Both the position numbers and the translations under genes were made by a program. A stretch of DNA of 64,000 bases. Source: Bacillus sp. M6-12 (lineage in GTDB: Bacteria > Bacillota > Bacilli > Bacillales > DSM-1321). Every line of letters starts with the position of its first letter. The stretch's first letter is position 1. Under the pieces are notes generated by a model. That model saw only the letters and a program-made list of their open reading frames with translations. It searched no databases and had not been told where the DNA came from. Where the stretch lies: assembly GCF_002860285.1 (NCBI RefSeq), contig NZ_PGVF01000035.1, positions 1-64,000 of the forward strand. Direction: 5' to 3'. Of the stretch, positions 17,334-25,585 are shown in pieces.

Positions 17334-18479
17334 ATGCAAACATACGAAGCGAAGAAAACTGTTTTGTTCCTGCCATTTTTACGCATCTCCTCTGGCCATC
17401 ACCAGGTGGCAGACTCCTTAATATACGGCCTTAAGAATAGACTGAATACTGTCCATTGCGAAAAAATAGACATTCTTACGTATGGCTACGGTAAAACTGA
17501 AGCCCTCATTTCCAAAGCATATATTAAATGGATTACTGCTTTTCCAAAATTATATAGTGCGGTTTATCGGAGCAGTGTATACAGGGATTTGAAAAAAAAC
17601 AAACGCTTTAGGCTTTATGAATCATTGTTTTTGAGGTATATGAGAAAGCTTATTGCAGAAATGCAGCCTGACTTGATTGTCTGTACACATGCCCTGCCCT
17701 CTTATATGCTTAGCCGCCTGAAGGTAAATGGAGAAATAAAAGTGCCGGTCATCAATGTTTATACAGATTATTTCATCCATCAATTTTGGGGGATTCAGCA
17801 GATTGATTATCATTTCGTACCAACTGCCGGGATAAAGGATTATTTGCTGAATAAGGGGATTCACGAAAAACGGATATTTGTGACCGGTATACCGATCCAT
17901 GAAGATATTTCCAAACACTTCATTCAAAAGCGGGATCAAGATGCCTCCCCCTTGTCCATTATGATTTGCGGAGGAAGCCTGGGAGTTGGGGCCATCGACA
18001 AGTTGGCAAAAAAGATGGATGGAAGCAGCAACATTAAGTTTTACGTGCTCTGCGGAAAAAATCGCAAACTCTTTCACAAGCTTCAAAACCTCCAGGCTGG
18101 GAATATCTTTCCGCTGGATTATGTTGAATGCCGAAAAAAAATGAATGACCTTTATGAACGAATGGATGCCATTATAACCAAGCCAGGCGGGGTGACGATC
18201 AGCGAATGCCTTTTTAAGAGGAAGCCCATTTTTATTTATCATGCCTTGCCCGGACAAGAGGAAATCAATTTGCAGCAGCTTACCAATTTAGGATTTGTAT
18301 TTAAATTAAAAGATCGGCAGTTACAAAGCACTTCTTTGGAGAATCAATTGCTTGCAATCTTACAGGACCAAGGCAGGCTGAAAGCTTTTCAAGATCAATT
18401 ATCAAAATATCATGATGGTTTAACTGAATCAGATCCGTCTCAAATTATGTCAGAAATCCTGGCCGGGAGAACAGTATAG
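17334..18479 (+). CDS. ykoN: MGDG-synthase-type glycosyltransferase, YkoN-like
   Basis: A family-28-type glycosyltransferase of 381 residues related to UgtP/MurG. It has the N-terminal LRISSGHHQVADSL loop (about residues 13-26) characteristic of diacylglycerol glucosyl/galactosyl transferases, a CGGSLGVG nucleotide region (about 209-216) and a KPGGVTISECLFKRKP donor-binding motif (about 283-298). The ATG at 17334 follows GGGGTG by six bases. It probably glycosylates a lipid at the membrane. B. subtilis also keeps ykoN beside ykoP and ykoQ, though the gene order here is rearranged. Confidence 0.8.
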   Translation: MQTYEAKKTVLFLPFLRISSGHHQVADSLIYGLKNRLNTVHCEKIDILTYGYGKTEALISKAYIKWITAFPKLYSAVYRSSVYRDLKKNKRFRLYESLFLRYMRKLIAEMQPDLIVCTHALPSYMLSRLKVNGEIKVPVINVYTDYFIHQFWGIQQIDYHFVPTAGIKDYLLNKGIHEKRIFVTGIPIHEDISKHFIQKRDQDASPLSIMICGGSLGVGAIDKLAKKMDGSSNIKFYVLCGKNRKLFHKLQNLQAGNIFPLDYVECRKKMNDLYERMDAIITKPGGVTISECLFKRKPIFIYHALPGQEEINLQQLTNLGFVFKLKDRQLQSTSLENQLLAILQDQGRLKAFQDQLSKYHDGLTESDPSQIMSEILAGRTV

Positions 18480-18500
18480 CCATATAGGAGCCATAAAGCA

Positions 18501-18523
18501 GAGCACAGACATTATCTGTGCTC
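18501..18523 (+). terminator. Hairpin after the glycosyltransferase gene
   Basis: A perfect 9-bp stem, GAGCACAGA/TCTGTGCTC, with a five-base loop, 21 bases past the stop. No T-run follows, so termination is uncertain. Confidence 0.4.
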
Positions 18524-18603
18524 CGGTCTATGACTTCAAATTTGAGATTTGAAATTAAAGGACCTAAAAATCCTCTCTAAAAGTTCGCAAAGCCGCCAAT
18601 TGC

Positions 18604-18948
18604 TTACTCCTTTTTCCTTATTTCCGATACTATTCCATCTTGCTGGGAAATAACAACCTCATCGCCGATTTGATAGTCTAGATATTTGTCACAATCCAAA
18701 ATTAAAATTTGTCCGCTGCTGAATTTCATCGCGCAGGTTGGGCCTTTGGAAGACATATGTATTTCAGCCGCTTCGTTTGTTTCTATACCAATTGCTTTTT
18801 CCTCCGGGTTTGGTGAATAGTATTTTTCTAGAATCGTAAGCTGCTGTTCAGAGAATCCTCCAGAACCTTTCAGCCACATGAATACCAACGCTCCGAGGAC
18901 GGTGGTTAACAAAATTAAAATAATTGCTTTCGCTTTTAATGATTTCAT
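18604..18948 (-). CDS. Small membrane-anchored hypothetical protein
   Basis: A protein of 114 residues with one N-terminal hydrophobic segment (about 7-25) and a small beta-rich outer domain (about 55-110, with YLDYQIGDEVVISQQDG, suggesting an OB-like or SH3-like fold). No catalytic motif and no family recognised. It has a good GAGGAGAG ribosome binding site and stands alone between converging and diverging neighbours. Confidence 0.6.
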   Translation of the reverse strand: MKSLKAKAIILILLTTVLGALVFMWLKGSGGFSEQQLTILEKYYSPNPEEKAIGIETNEAAEIHMSSKGPTCAMKFSSGQILILDCDKYLDYQIGDEVVISQQDGIVSEIRKKE

Positions 18949-19124
18949 TTCTCTCTCCTCTATGTTCTTTTCATATGAAGTATTTTATTATCGGAAAGAT
19001 TTGTTTATGACTTCTTTACCCAAAATCGAAGTATTTAATAGAGCTAATTGGGAGACTGATGATAAATTGTCCTTTACAAGTAAAAAACCGAAACAGCTTG
19101 CGTTCCGGTTAGGTATAGAGCAAA

Positions 19125-19940
19125 TTACATTGCTTCAATTGCCTGTTTTACGTTAGCGTATGTTCGAATTGAAGATAAATCAATCCCCGCTCCTACAACC
19201 GCCTTCGCAAGCTCAGAACGTATTCCCGTTATTATGGCTCGAATGCCGAGCAGCCTCAGCGCCGAATGGATGTTAAACAGATGGTTGGCAACTGATGTAT
19301 CTATAGTTGCAAGACCTGAAAAATCGATTATTAAGCATTGTATATTTAACTGTACAACTTTTGGTATTGCCTTCTCCATCAAAAACTCTGCACGTTCTGT
19401 ATCAATAGCACCAATTAGCGGCAAAACCGCTATGCCATCCTGAATAGGAACAACTGGAGCTGACAATGAGATTACTTCATTTTGCGCTTTTTTTATAATT
19501 TCATCTGTCAGAGTTTCAAACGCTTTAATCGTTTCGCTAATGCTTATATCGAGCATATAGTTTAACCGGGTGATAATATAAGCCATTTGTTTAATCGATA
19601 ATTGATATTCTTCACTGATCCGGGTGATGTGTTCTGTAAATACGGCTCTTGTTTCAGGATAACGCCTTATGATTTCCGAAATCCTGCCCCCTGAAGAAGC
19701 TTCACGTTCTCCATTTGTTTTGCTCCATTCAATAAGCCCTTCAGGCACCCTATCATGTTCCCCGAATGAAAGTGATTCACCTAAAAAACCGATAAAGTCG
19801 GTATAAACGTTTACTGCAAGCTCTTTTTCCCATTGAGGTATATCCAAGTTTATCTTTATTAGAATGATGTCTACAATTTCGGCAGACAAGGATTGTGCAT
19901 TTTCAGTAAAATATTTTGCAACTTTAAGAATAGGGTCCAA
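19125..19940 (-). CDS. RsbR-type stressosome protein (STAS domain)
   Basis: A protein of 271 residues with an N-terminal non-heme-globin-like sensor region (about 1-150) and a C-terminal STAS domain (about 160-270), as in the RsbR co-antagonists that build the stressosome with RsbS and RsbT and release SigB on stress. The STAS segment DFSGLATIDTSVANHL keeps a Thr at the position phosphorylated by RsbT; a second candidate Thr lies in IGAIDTERA. Initiation is TTG seven bases after AGGAGAG. No rsbS/rsbT genes are nearby, so it is an orphan paralogue of the RsbRB/RC/RD kind. Confidence 0.85.
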   Translation of the reverse strand: MDPILKVAKYFTENAQSLSAEIVDIILIKINLDIPQWEKELAVNVYTDFIGFLGESLSFGEHDRVPEGLIEWSKTNGEREASSGGRISEIIRRYPETRAVFTEHITRISEEYQLSIKQMAYIITRLNYMLDISISETIKAFETLTDEIIKKAQNEVISLSAPVVPIQDGIAVLPLIGAIDTERAEFLMEKAIPKVVQLNIQCLIIDFSGLATIDTSVANHLFNIHSALRLLGIRAIITGIRSELAKAVVGAGIDLSSIRTYANVKQAIEAM

Positions 19941-20008
19941 TTTCGCACTCTCCTACCAAAAAATAATATAACGATTATGCTGTCTGGCAGCATATACCGG
20001 ATAAATTG

Positions 20009-20038
20009 ATTATATCTTAAATCACTAATGTATGTCAG
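20009..20038 (-). promoter_or_regulatory. Probable SigA promoter of the RsbR-type gene
   Basis: On the minus strand -35 CTGACA (20033-20038), an 18-base spacer and a perfect -10 TATAAT (20009-20014). It partly overlaps an inverted repeat ATCACT/AGTGAT (20021-20042), which could be an operator. Confidence 0.5.
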
Positions 20039-20204
20039 TGATAATACTCTTATGTTTAACTATGCCGGTCCAAAAAGTTCTTTGTGACTGTAAATCTATC
20101 TCAAAAAGATTTTATTTTTGTTAAAACAATAGCAAGGGATATCCTTACTTTTCTCTTATCGTTATTTTTGCATTTGAATGAATTTAAAGACTCTAATTCG
20201 CACC

Positions 20205-20325
20205 ACAAAAAGACGCCTGCACAGCAGGCGTCTTTGATGCGTTTTGAGGCGATAAACCGTTTGGCCACATCCAAACGTTTAACCCTAAGGCTTGTCTATC
20301 GGCTTATACAAATTAGCTCATCGCA
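20205..20325 (-). ncRNA. Candidate small RNA with own promoter and terminator
   Basis: Minus-strand unit without an ORF. Upstream are -35 TTGCTC (20355-20360), a 17-base spacer and perfect -10 TATAAT (20332-20337). The expected transcript of about 120 bases contains a stable hairpin, AAACGTTTGG paired with CCAAACGGTTT. It ends in a 9-bp GC-rich stem, GACGCCTGC/GCAGGCGTC (20212-20232), followed by TTTTTG. I could not match it to a known riboswitch or sRNA. It could be a leader of the RsbR-type gene, whose start is about 270 bases further, but the strong terminator argues for an independent sRNA. Confidence 0.5.
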
Positions 20326-20469
20326 AAGTTTATTATATCATCTTTTTAAATCTGGAGCAAGCTTTTCCTGAAATAGAAAATCTGATTCAGCCGAAAAATT
20401 ATGTAGTACAAGCATAATTTTCTGAATAGAATTGTACGAGCATATCGAAGCTTAAAGCGGGGGGAATTT

Positions 20470-21096
20470 ATGAGTGTATTAATTGGATACGTATTTTTGG
20501 GACTGTCACTAGCTGCGCCAATTGGGCCGATCAATGCAGCACAGCTTGATAAAGGTATTAAAAACGGTTTTATGCACGCCTGGATCCTTGGACTTGGTGC
20601 TGCCCTTGCTGATGCAATTTATATGGCATTAGTATACTTCGGCGTTGTCCATTTTCTAGAGACTCCCTTTATGAAGACTTTCTTGTGGCTGTTTGGTTTT
20701 TTCGTGCTTTGCTATTCTGGGGTGGAAAGCATCATCAGTGCTGGCAAGGTTCAGGCCGATCAGCGAAAAAAAACCGATTCTCTTTTCAAATCATTTTTTT
20801 CCGGCTTTTTCATGTCACTGTCTAATCCGCTTACCATCCTGTTTTGGCTGGGGATATACGGATCGGTTCTCGCCAATGCTGCTAATTCATATGATTTCAG
20901 CCATTTGTTATTATACAGCGGAGCGATATTTTCCGGTATCCTGCTGTGGGATATTACAATGGCAAGTGTTGCAAGCAGCTTCAGGAGATTATTGACCACC
21001 CGTCTACTTACAATGATATCTGTTATATCAGGGCTTTCTTTAATCGGATTCGGAATTTATTTTGGCTATCAGGCATATAAGGTGTTTGTAAGCTAA
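20470..21096 (+). CDS. LysE/RhtB-family amino-acid exporter
   Basis: An integral membrane protein of 208 residues with about six hydrophobic helices. The N-terminal SLAAPIGPINAAQL motif (about residues 13-26) and central SLSNPLTILFW (about 117-127) are hallmarks of LysE-type exporters, which extrude amino acids such as lysine or homoserine. GGGGGG precedes the ATG by six bases. It is a single gene closed by the terminator at 21106-21134; the substrate is not predictable. Confidence 0.88.
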   Translation: MSVLIGYVFLGLSLAAPIGPINAAQLDKGIKNGFMHAWILGLGAALADAIYMALVYFGVVHFLETPFMKTFLWLFGFFVLCYSGVESIISAGKVQADQRKKTDSLFKSFFSGFFMSLSNPLTILFWLGIYGSVLANAANSYDFSHLLLYSGAIFSGILLWDITMASVASSFRRLLTTRLLTMISVISGLSLIGFGIYFGYQAYKVFVS

Positions 21097-21105
21097 TATC
21101 TCAGC

Positions 21106-21134
21106 AAAAAACCTTGCACTGGGCAAGGTTTTTT
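21106..21134. terminator. Bidirectional terminator between converging transporter genes
   Basis: Arms AAAAAACCTTGC (21106-21117) and GCAAGGTTTTTT (21123-21134) give T-runs in both directions, closing the LysE gene (plus) and the permease gene (minus). Confidence 0.85.
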
Positions 21135-21138
21135 AAAC

Positions 21139-22491
21139 TCAGGACTGCTGCTCCGTTTCATTGCTGGGCCATTTGCGTCTCATTATCAGGGTGGCTGCTC
21201 CGATCACGGCAAGAAAGGCAAGGCTTATGAAAAATCCCGGTCGGCTTGCATGTTCCACAAGCGTTCCGCTTACAGCAGCTAAAATCAGAAGTATCCCCAC
21301 AATCCTTTTGACCTGGTCGAATCCTTTTATTTTCATCAGCCTGGCAAAAGTAAATAAAATGAACAGCCACGTATACAGCAGCATTAATCCGGCAGCCGTA
21401 GTGATGTGTTCAAAGAGGTTTTTCGGCAATAACAGCGCCAATACTATAGAAATTATTAAGCCTATAGCTGTAATAATCAAGGCAGGAAATGGGATTTTGC
21501 GCTTTGTTGCTTTTTTAGCAAAAACTTTTGGAGCGTCTCCATCTTCCGCAAGATTAACTAACATATCAGTTACTGAATACAAAGAAGCAGACATTGTGGA
21601 GAAACCGGCAATTATCAGAATAGCATTGAACACATGCGGTACAAAAGGCAAATTATAGCCATCTAGTGCGGTTACAAAAGGGCTTTCATTCTCCCGGAAC
21701 AGATTCCATGAAACCAAAAGCACAGCTAAGCCGATGGATAAGACATAGATAACCGCCAAAATCGAAAGCATTACTTTTCCAGCCTTCGGTCCTTCGTCGG
21801 GATTCTTCAATTTTGTTGCCATTAAAGCCATAATTTCAATTCCGCCAAAGGTATAGAACGCGTATATCATAGCTGCCCATAACCCTTTAAGGCCATTCGG
21901 GAAAATCATATCCATGCTGGCAGGGACCGTCGGGTGCTTTTGGCTGCCATCAATGAAATGAAATACCGCCAATGCAGCTATTATGATAAACATAAAAATT
22001 CCCAGTATTTTAATAACCGCCATTATGTTTTCTACTTTTTCAAAAGCATTCAAACCGATCATAACGACCAAGAGTCCAAGAACAGCATATACAGATGCAA
22101 ATATCCATAAAGGAATATGCGGGAACCAAAAGCGAGTAAATAACCCAAGAGCGGTCAGCTGACTCCCCATAATAAGAACTTCTGCACTCCAATAAACCCA
22201 GCCATTACTGAATCCGGCCCAATGGCCATAAGCTTCTTTCGCATAGGCACAAAATGACCCTTTTACAGGATGATCAGCATTCATTCGTGCAAGGGCATCA
22301 TATACCACATATGTACCAATGGCCGCAAACAAAAATGCCAGTAGAACTGCAGGTCCTGCTTTCTTAATTGCAATCCCAGAACCGAGAAAATAACCAGTCC
22401 CAATGATACAGCCGACTCCGATTAAGGAAAGCTGCCACCATTTAAGGTTTCCCTTTTTTGGTTCGCAAGGACTGCTTGTTTTTTCCGACAT
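21139..22491 (-). CDS. APC-superfamily amino-acid permease
   Basis: A permease of 450 residues with 12 hydrophobic helices. The first helix carries the substrate-binding GVGCIIGTGYFLGSGIA stretch (about 26-42), and the sixth the YAFYTFGGIEIMALMATK stretch (about 210-227). It belongs to the amino-acid/proton symporters related to B. subtilis YbxG and RocE; which amino acid is moved cannot be decided. It ends at the shared terminator with the LysE gene. Confidence 0.85.
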   Translation of the reverse strand: MSEKTSSPCEPKKGNLKWWQLSLIGVGCIIGTGYFLGSGIAIKKAGPAVLLAFLFAAIGTYVVYDALARMNADHPVKGSFCAYAKEAYGHWAGFSNGWVYWSAEVLIMGSQLTALGLFTRFWFPHIPLWIFASVYAVLGLLVVMIGLNAFEKVENIMAVIKILGIFMFIIIAALAVFHFIDGSQKHPTVPASMDMIFPNGLKGLWAAMIYAFYTFGGIEIMALMATKLKNPDEGPKAGKVMLSILAVIYVLSIGLAVLLVSWNLFRENESPFVTALDGYNLPFVPHVFNAILIIAGFSTMSASLYSVTDMLVNLAEDGDAPKVFAKKATKRKIPFPALIITAIGLIISIVLALLLPKNLFEHITTAAGLMLLYTWLFILFTFARLMKIKGFDQVKRIVGILLILAAVSGTLVEHASRPGFFISLAFLAVIGAATLIMRRKWPSNETEQQS

Positions 22492-22591
22492 GAGATCCCC
22501 GCCTTTTTGATGCTATTTGAATATAGCTTTTGAAAAACGGAGAAAGATAATACAGCAGTATTTTTTGGCAAATGCAAAGAATCGGAAATCG

Positions 22592-23089
22592 TTACTCCTT
22601 GCTGTCAAAAAAAATGTGTTCAGCTTTTAATTCTTCCCCTATTGTTATCACACCATAGGAATAGCGGGGCTGCCGCCGTTTGTCGGTAGGTGAACCGGGA
22701 TTGAATAGCAATGTTTCATCCGTATAAGATAAAGATGGTATGTGGGAATGGCCAAAAACTATAACATCAGGTTTTTCACCATCAAAAGCGGCAAGCGCCC
22801 TCTTTTCAGTTGTCAGCCTTTTTCCATGCCCATGGACTATTCCTATCTTAAAACCTTCAATTATTAGAAGCTTTTTTTCCGGGACAAGCTGTTTAATGTC
22901 TGGGCCATCGACATTGCCTGAAACACCCTCCACTCGCCCATATTGCTGGAGTTCATAATAAAGGTCTGCAGTCCGCCAATCACCTGCATGAATGATAAGG
23001 CCGGCTCCTTTCAATCCTGAACGCAGTGCTTCTGGCAGCTTTTTTGACATTCTTGGCATATGAGTATCAGCCAGCACAATAATTTTCAA
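22592..23089 (-). CDS. YfcE/MJ0936-type metallophosphoesterase
   Basis: A small calcineurin-fold phosphodiesterase of about 165 residues. Motifs DTHMPR (about 8), GDWRT (about 38), GNVDGPD (about 62), HGHG (about 88) and GHSHIP (about 118) give the full dimetal site. TTG 23089 was chosen because GGGGAGTG stands eight bases upstream and longer versions would run into the divergent gene at 23197. Family members hydrolyse phosphodiesters in vitro; the physiological substrate is unknown. Confidence 0.85.
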   Translation of the reverse strand: MKIIVLADTHMPRMSKKLPEALRSGLKGAGLIIHAGDWRTADLYYELQQYGRVEGVSGNVDGPDIKQLVPEKKLLIIEGFKIGIVHGHGKRLTTEKRALAAFDGEKPDVIVFGHSHIPSLSYTDETLLFNPGSPTDKRRQPRYSYGVITIGEELKAEHIFFDSKE

Positions 23090-23196
23090 GATAGTATCAC
23101 TCCCCGTTATAGTTTGTACGCTTAATCCTTTATGATTTTTGATTTTACAGGTATAATCGAGTAATTGCATAAAATAACCAGAAAGAAGGCGATTGG

Positions 23197-23493
23197 ATGC
23201 TTCCAATAACTGGCCATACTCTTGAATTAATTAATGACCCGTTTGGCATTTTGCCTGGAAACCGTTTTGAATTCTTGATTGATCTTGATGTACCCGATGA
23301 TGATGAGCTTTATTCAGAAAAAGGCGTTTATTTAAAAGTGATATATGTTCTTGAAGATGATAAGGCTTATATTGCAAAATATGACTTTTATGAAAATGAA
23401 ACTGAAAAGTATTTAGATTTTGCCCTTGAAGAAGAAGAAGAGGCACAGATAAATGCCTATTGCCGTGAAAATTTAATCCCTAAAACTGAATAA
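23197..23493 (+). CDS. DUF6509-like small acidic protein
   Basis: A cytosolic protein of 98 residues, very acidic (runs such as DVPDDDE and ALEEEEEA), of a small Bacillus family I take to be DUF6509; its function is unknown. The opening ITGHTLELINDPFGIL is the recognisable part. Ribosome binding site GAAAGAAGG lies seven bases before ATG. The gene is divergent from the phosphoesterase and has its own terminator. Confidence 0.65.
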   Translation: MLPITGHTLELINDPFGILPGNRFEFLIDLDVPDDDELYSEKGVYLKVIYVLEDDKAYIAKYDFYENETEKYLDFALEEEEEAQINAYCRENLIPKTE

Positions 23494-23500
23494 AAGCATG

Positions 23501-23535
23501 AAGAAACCCTGACACCTGTATGGGGTTTCTTCTCT
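23501..23535 (+). terminator. Terminator of the DUF6509-like gene
   Basis: Stem AAGAAACCC/GGGTTTCTT (23501-23509 and 23523-23531), followed by a CTCTTTTAT tail. Confidence 0.75.
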
Positions 23536-23644
23536 TTTATATCTGTTTTTATTTATTTACTCCATTCAAGCTTTCATCGATTGACGAACGTAAAGCCATT
23601 TTCTATACTTGTGAAAGCGAAAAATTAGAAACAAGGTGAATAAC

Positions 23645-24718
23645 ATGGATTTTGATATTAAGTTCCTTTCCTTCTATGTCGTGCAAGTGGAAGGAAAGGG
23701 AGAACAGACTGATAAGCGGTATAAGCATTTCCAGACGCTTGATACAGCTGGATATGAAAACAGCCCTCTTAAGGAATTTCTGGATGGGGAACTGATGAAG
23801 ATTGCAAAACGCAAGGTTGACCGCCATCCAAAAGCTGAACAGGTTCCGACAAAGATTGGCCATTTTATTGTTGAGGGAGGACATAGTCTCGATTCAAATC
23901 CCAACTACAATTTATTTAATCGGGTTCGGTATGCGGAAACGATGGAAAGCTTTCAGGCAGAAAACGAAAAATTCGTCATCTCCTATATCGATACAAGTGC
24001 TGTCCGCGGCGGAGTGTTTCTCGTTGCTTCCGCAAAGCTGAGCAAATATTTCGATCAACCTTTCGTTTTTATTATGAAATGCGATTTTGAACCAAAGGTT
24101 GCTTCGATTGCTGATGAATCTAGCCTGATTCGAAATGTAGAAATGGCAATAACCACAAAAAACATGAAATCAATCCAATTTCCCTTTATGCCGGAAGAAG
24201 GAATGATTGAAGAACATGAGTTAAAGATTCACCAGGCATCACATGCCCGTTATTTCGAGGATTTCCTTAAGTTTGTTGAGTATGGCGAGTCCATCCCTGA
24301 AATCTTGAAATCGCAAGTCATGTCGATGGTGCAGGAGCATGTGTTTGAAGAATTTGAAGAAAGCAGTGAGGAGCGTCAGCATTTTGAACAGGCAATGGAA
24401 ATCTGGGAAGCCAGCCCCAAACGGGAGATCCAGGAAAGGCTGACCACCCATCAGGTAATCGAAGCTTCCGCACAAATCATCGAACATACGCCAGAGGCAG
24501 AACTTAAAATGAAAATAGGACAAGTCTCAGTAAGCGGATTGCTGGCGGATTTTGGCGATACGATCCATCTTGCAAAGGTAAATGGACGGTATGTTCTGCT
24601 GATTGAAGCTGATACTGTCTCTTTTGAAAAAGGCGTATCTCCGATTGAGTTTCATAAACCGGATGAGCTTCAGGAGGTTATTGAGAAGATTCATAGAAAA
24701 AGTCTGGGAGATTACTAG
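23645..24718 (+). CDS. DUF3900 domain-containing protein
   Basis: A cytosolic protein of 357 residues resembling the Bacillus DUF3900 family; its function is unknown. It opens MDFDIKFLSFYVVQVEG, has a middle segment YIDTSAVRGGVFLVASAKLS and an acidic helical part near residues 220-280. The ATG at 23645 follows AAGGTG by six bases; a GTG nine bases earlier is less likely. It is a single gene with a strong terminator shared in part with the converging spore-protein gene. Confidence 0.7.
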   Translation: MDFDIKFLSFYVVQVEGKGEQTDKRYKHFQTLDTAGYENSPLKEFLDGELMKIAKRKVDRHPKAEQVPTKIGHFIVEGGHSLDSNPNYNLFNRVRYAETMESFQAENEKFVISYIDTSAVRGGVFLVASAKLSKYFDQPFVFIMKCDFEPKVASIADESSLIRNVEMAITTKNMKSIQFPFMPEEGMIEEHELKIHQASHARYFEDFLKFVEYGESIPEILKSQVMSMVQEHVFEEFEESSEERQHFEQAMEIWEASPKREIQERLTTHQVIEASAQIIEHTPEAELKMKIGQVSVSGLLADFGDTIHLAKVNGRYVLLIEADTVSFEKGVSPIEFHKPDELQEVIEKIHRKSLGDY

Positions 24719-24729
24719 CCCGACTGACC

Positions 24730-24758
24730 GGGCACCCGAGAATGGGTGCCCTTCTTCT
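24730..24758 (+). terminator. Terminator of the DUF3900 gene
   Basis: Perfect 8-bp stem GGGCACCC/GGGTGCCC (24730-24737 and 24744-24751), followed by TTCTTCT. Confidence 0.75.
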
Positions 24759-24951
24759 AAAGCTTTCTGGTGGATGTGTTTTCGACACTTGAGAATTCTG
24801 TACCAAATCGGCCCGATGAGCCAGCTTGATTTTCGGCCGCTTCTGCCTGATTGTCGCAAGTTGCGCGTGCGTCAACTCCAGGTGCGTATTCCTGATTTTC
24901 CAAGGACTGAGCGATACAGGACGCATTACGATTTTGCCTGTTGTCTGCCAT
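24757..24951 (-). CDS. Gamma-type small acid-soluble spore protein (SspE-like)
   Basis: A protein of 64 residues, Gln/Asn/Ala-rich, with the gamma-SASP signature GRFGTEFSSVEN (about residues 47-58). SspE proteins are spore amino-acid stores made late in the forespore. A very strong GGAGGTGAGGTCA ribosome binding site stands directly before the ATG. It is shorter than SspE, with only one FGTEF block, and has two Cys residues (NASCIAQ and RATCDNQ), unusual for this Cys-free family. These could mark a decaying or diverged gene. Longer overlapping frames on the plus strand lack ribosome binding sites. Confidence 0.65.
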   Translation of the reverse strand: MADNRQNRNASCIAQSLENQEYAPGVDARATCDNQAEAAENQAGSSGRFGTEFSSVENTSTRKL

Positions 24952-25096
24952 TGACCTCACCTCCAGGTTATTAAGGTAACCATTATACCTATCATGTATC
25001 TAAGTTAATAAAAGCCAACGTTCGCATGATATAAAGAATTAAATGCGGTGTATCATTTTTCCCATTCTTCGCAACCTACTTTCAGGGGGTGAAGTC

Positions 25097-25270
25097 ATGG
25101 ATTATCCGAACCAAAATGTAATAAATAACGCAAATCTCCAAAATGAAGGAATGACTGACCTGCAGCAAGGATTTATTGAAATCTTCGGGCAGCCAGAAGC
25201 AGAATCTAGCATTAGCCTTGATAGCGACCGCATCAATAAGAAAAATAATTTTCCGGCTAACAACCGTTAA
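25097..25270 (+). CDS. Small hypothetical protein (57 aa)
   Basis: A hydrophilic peptide of 57 residues starting MDYPNQNVINNANL, with a strong GGGGGTGA ribosome binding site six bases upstream of ATG. It is Asn/Gln-rich with a short hydrophobic stretch GFIEIFGQ and a basic tail. It may be a small spore-associated protein given its composition and neighbour, but no family is recognised. Confidence 0.5.
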   Translation: MDYPNQNVINNANLQNEGMTDLQQGFIEIFGQPEAESSISLDSDRINKKNNFPANNR

Positions 25271-25309
25271 AAGCTTAATGCTCAATCAGCAGTGTTGAGA
25301 TTTACTGAA

Positions 25310-25333
25310 AAAGCCGGATAATTATCCGGCTTT
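25310..25333 (-). terminator. Perfect-palindrome terminator
   Basis: A 24-base perfect palindrome built on AAAGCCGGATAA and its complement. On the minus strand it is followed by TTCAG, giving a run of five T; on the plus strand the tail is weaker (TTTCCTATTTG). It directly follows the small minus-strand ORF and could serve both directions. Confidence 0.6.
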
Positions 25334-25334
25334 C

Positions 25335-25427
25335 CTATTTGTATTTTTTTCCTCTTCTCCTGTATGGCATCTTGAATATCCCCTTATATAAAGTAATTAA
25401 CTTGTTCGCGGTCTCCATGATACCCAT
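25335..25427 (-). CDS. Possible small basic peptide (30 aa)
   Basis: A short frame starting MGIMETANKLITLYKG and ending in a strongly basic tail (RRRGKKYK). AAGGA stands eight bases before the ATG and the palindromic terminator follows within two bases of the stop, the expected layout of a real mini-gene. No family is recognised. The remaining 25428-25585 interval should carry the promoter of the acyl-CoA synthetase; nothing else is seen. Confidence 0.3.
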   Translation of the reverse strand: MGIMETANKLITLYKGIFKMPYRRRGKKYK

Positions 25428-25585
25428 CAGACATATCCTTATTTTCTTTAACTGCCTTTTGTTATCCCTAAGCCCTTTTAACAGACAATTTTAGAAAAGT
25501 TCCAACGAAAACAATTTTTTCCTTTAGCGGTTCTTTGCGATATACTAAAGTTATCAAAAATTTTGAATTGTTTGGAGGGTTTTTT

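Noticed and set aside
17622..18257. Long antisense frame (211 codons) within the ykoN-like gene
   Set aside because: Lies fully opposite a conserved glycosyltransferase; a typical shadow frame without ribosome binding site.
20205..20470. Riboswitch controlling the LysE exporter or RsbR-type gene
   Set aside because: The structure is on the minus strand, opposite LysE, and ends in a strong terminator about 270 bases from the RsbR-type start. No known aptamer pattern was recognised.
24603..24974. Long plus-strand frame (123 codons) overlapping the DUF3900 end and the spore-protein gene
   Set aside because: It has no ribosome binding site, runs through a strong terminator (24730-24758), and is antisense to a frame with SASP signature and perfect ribosome binding site.
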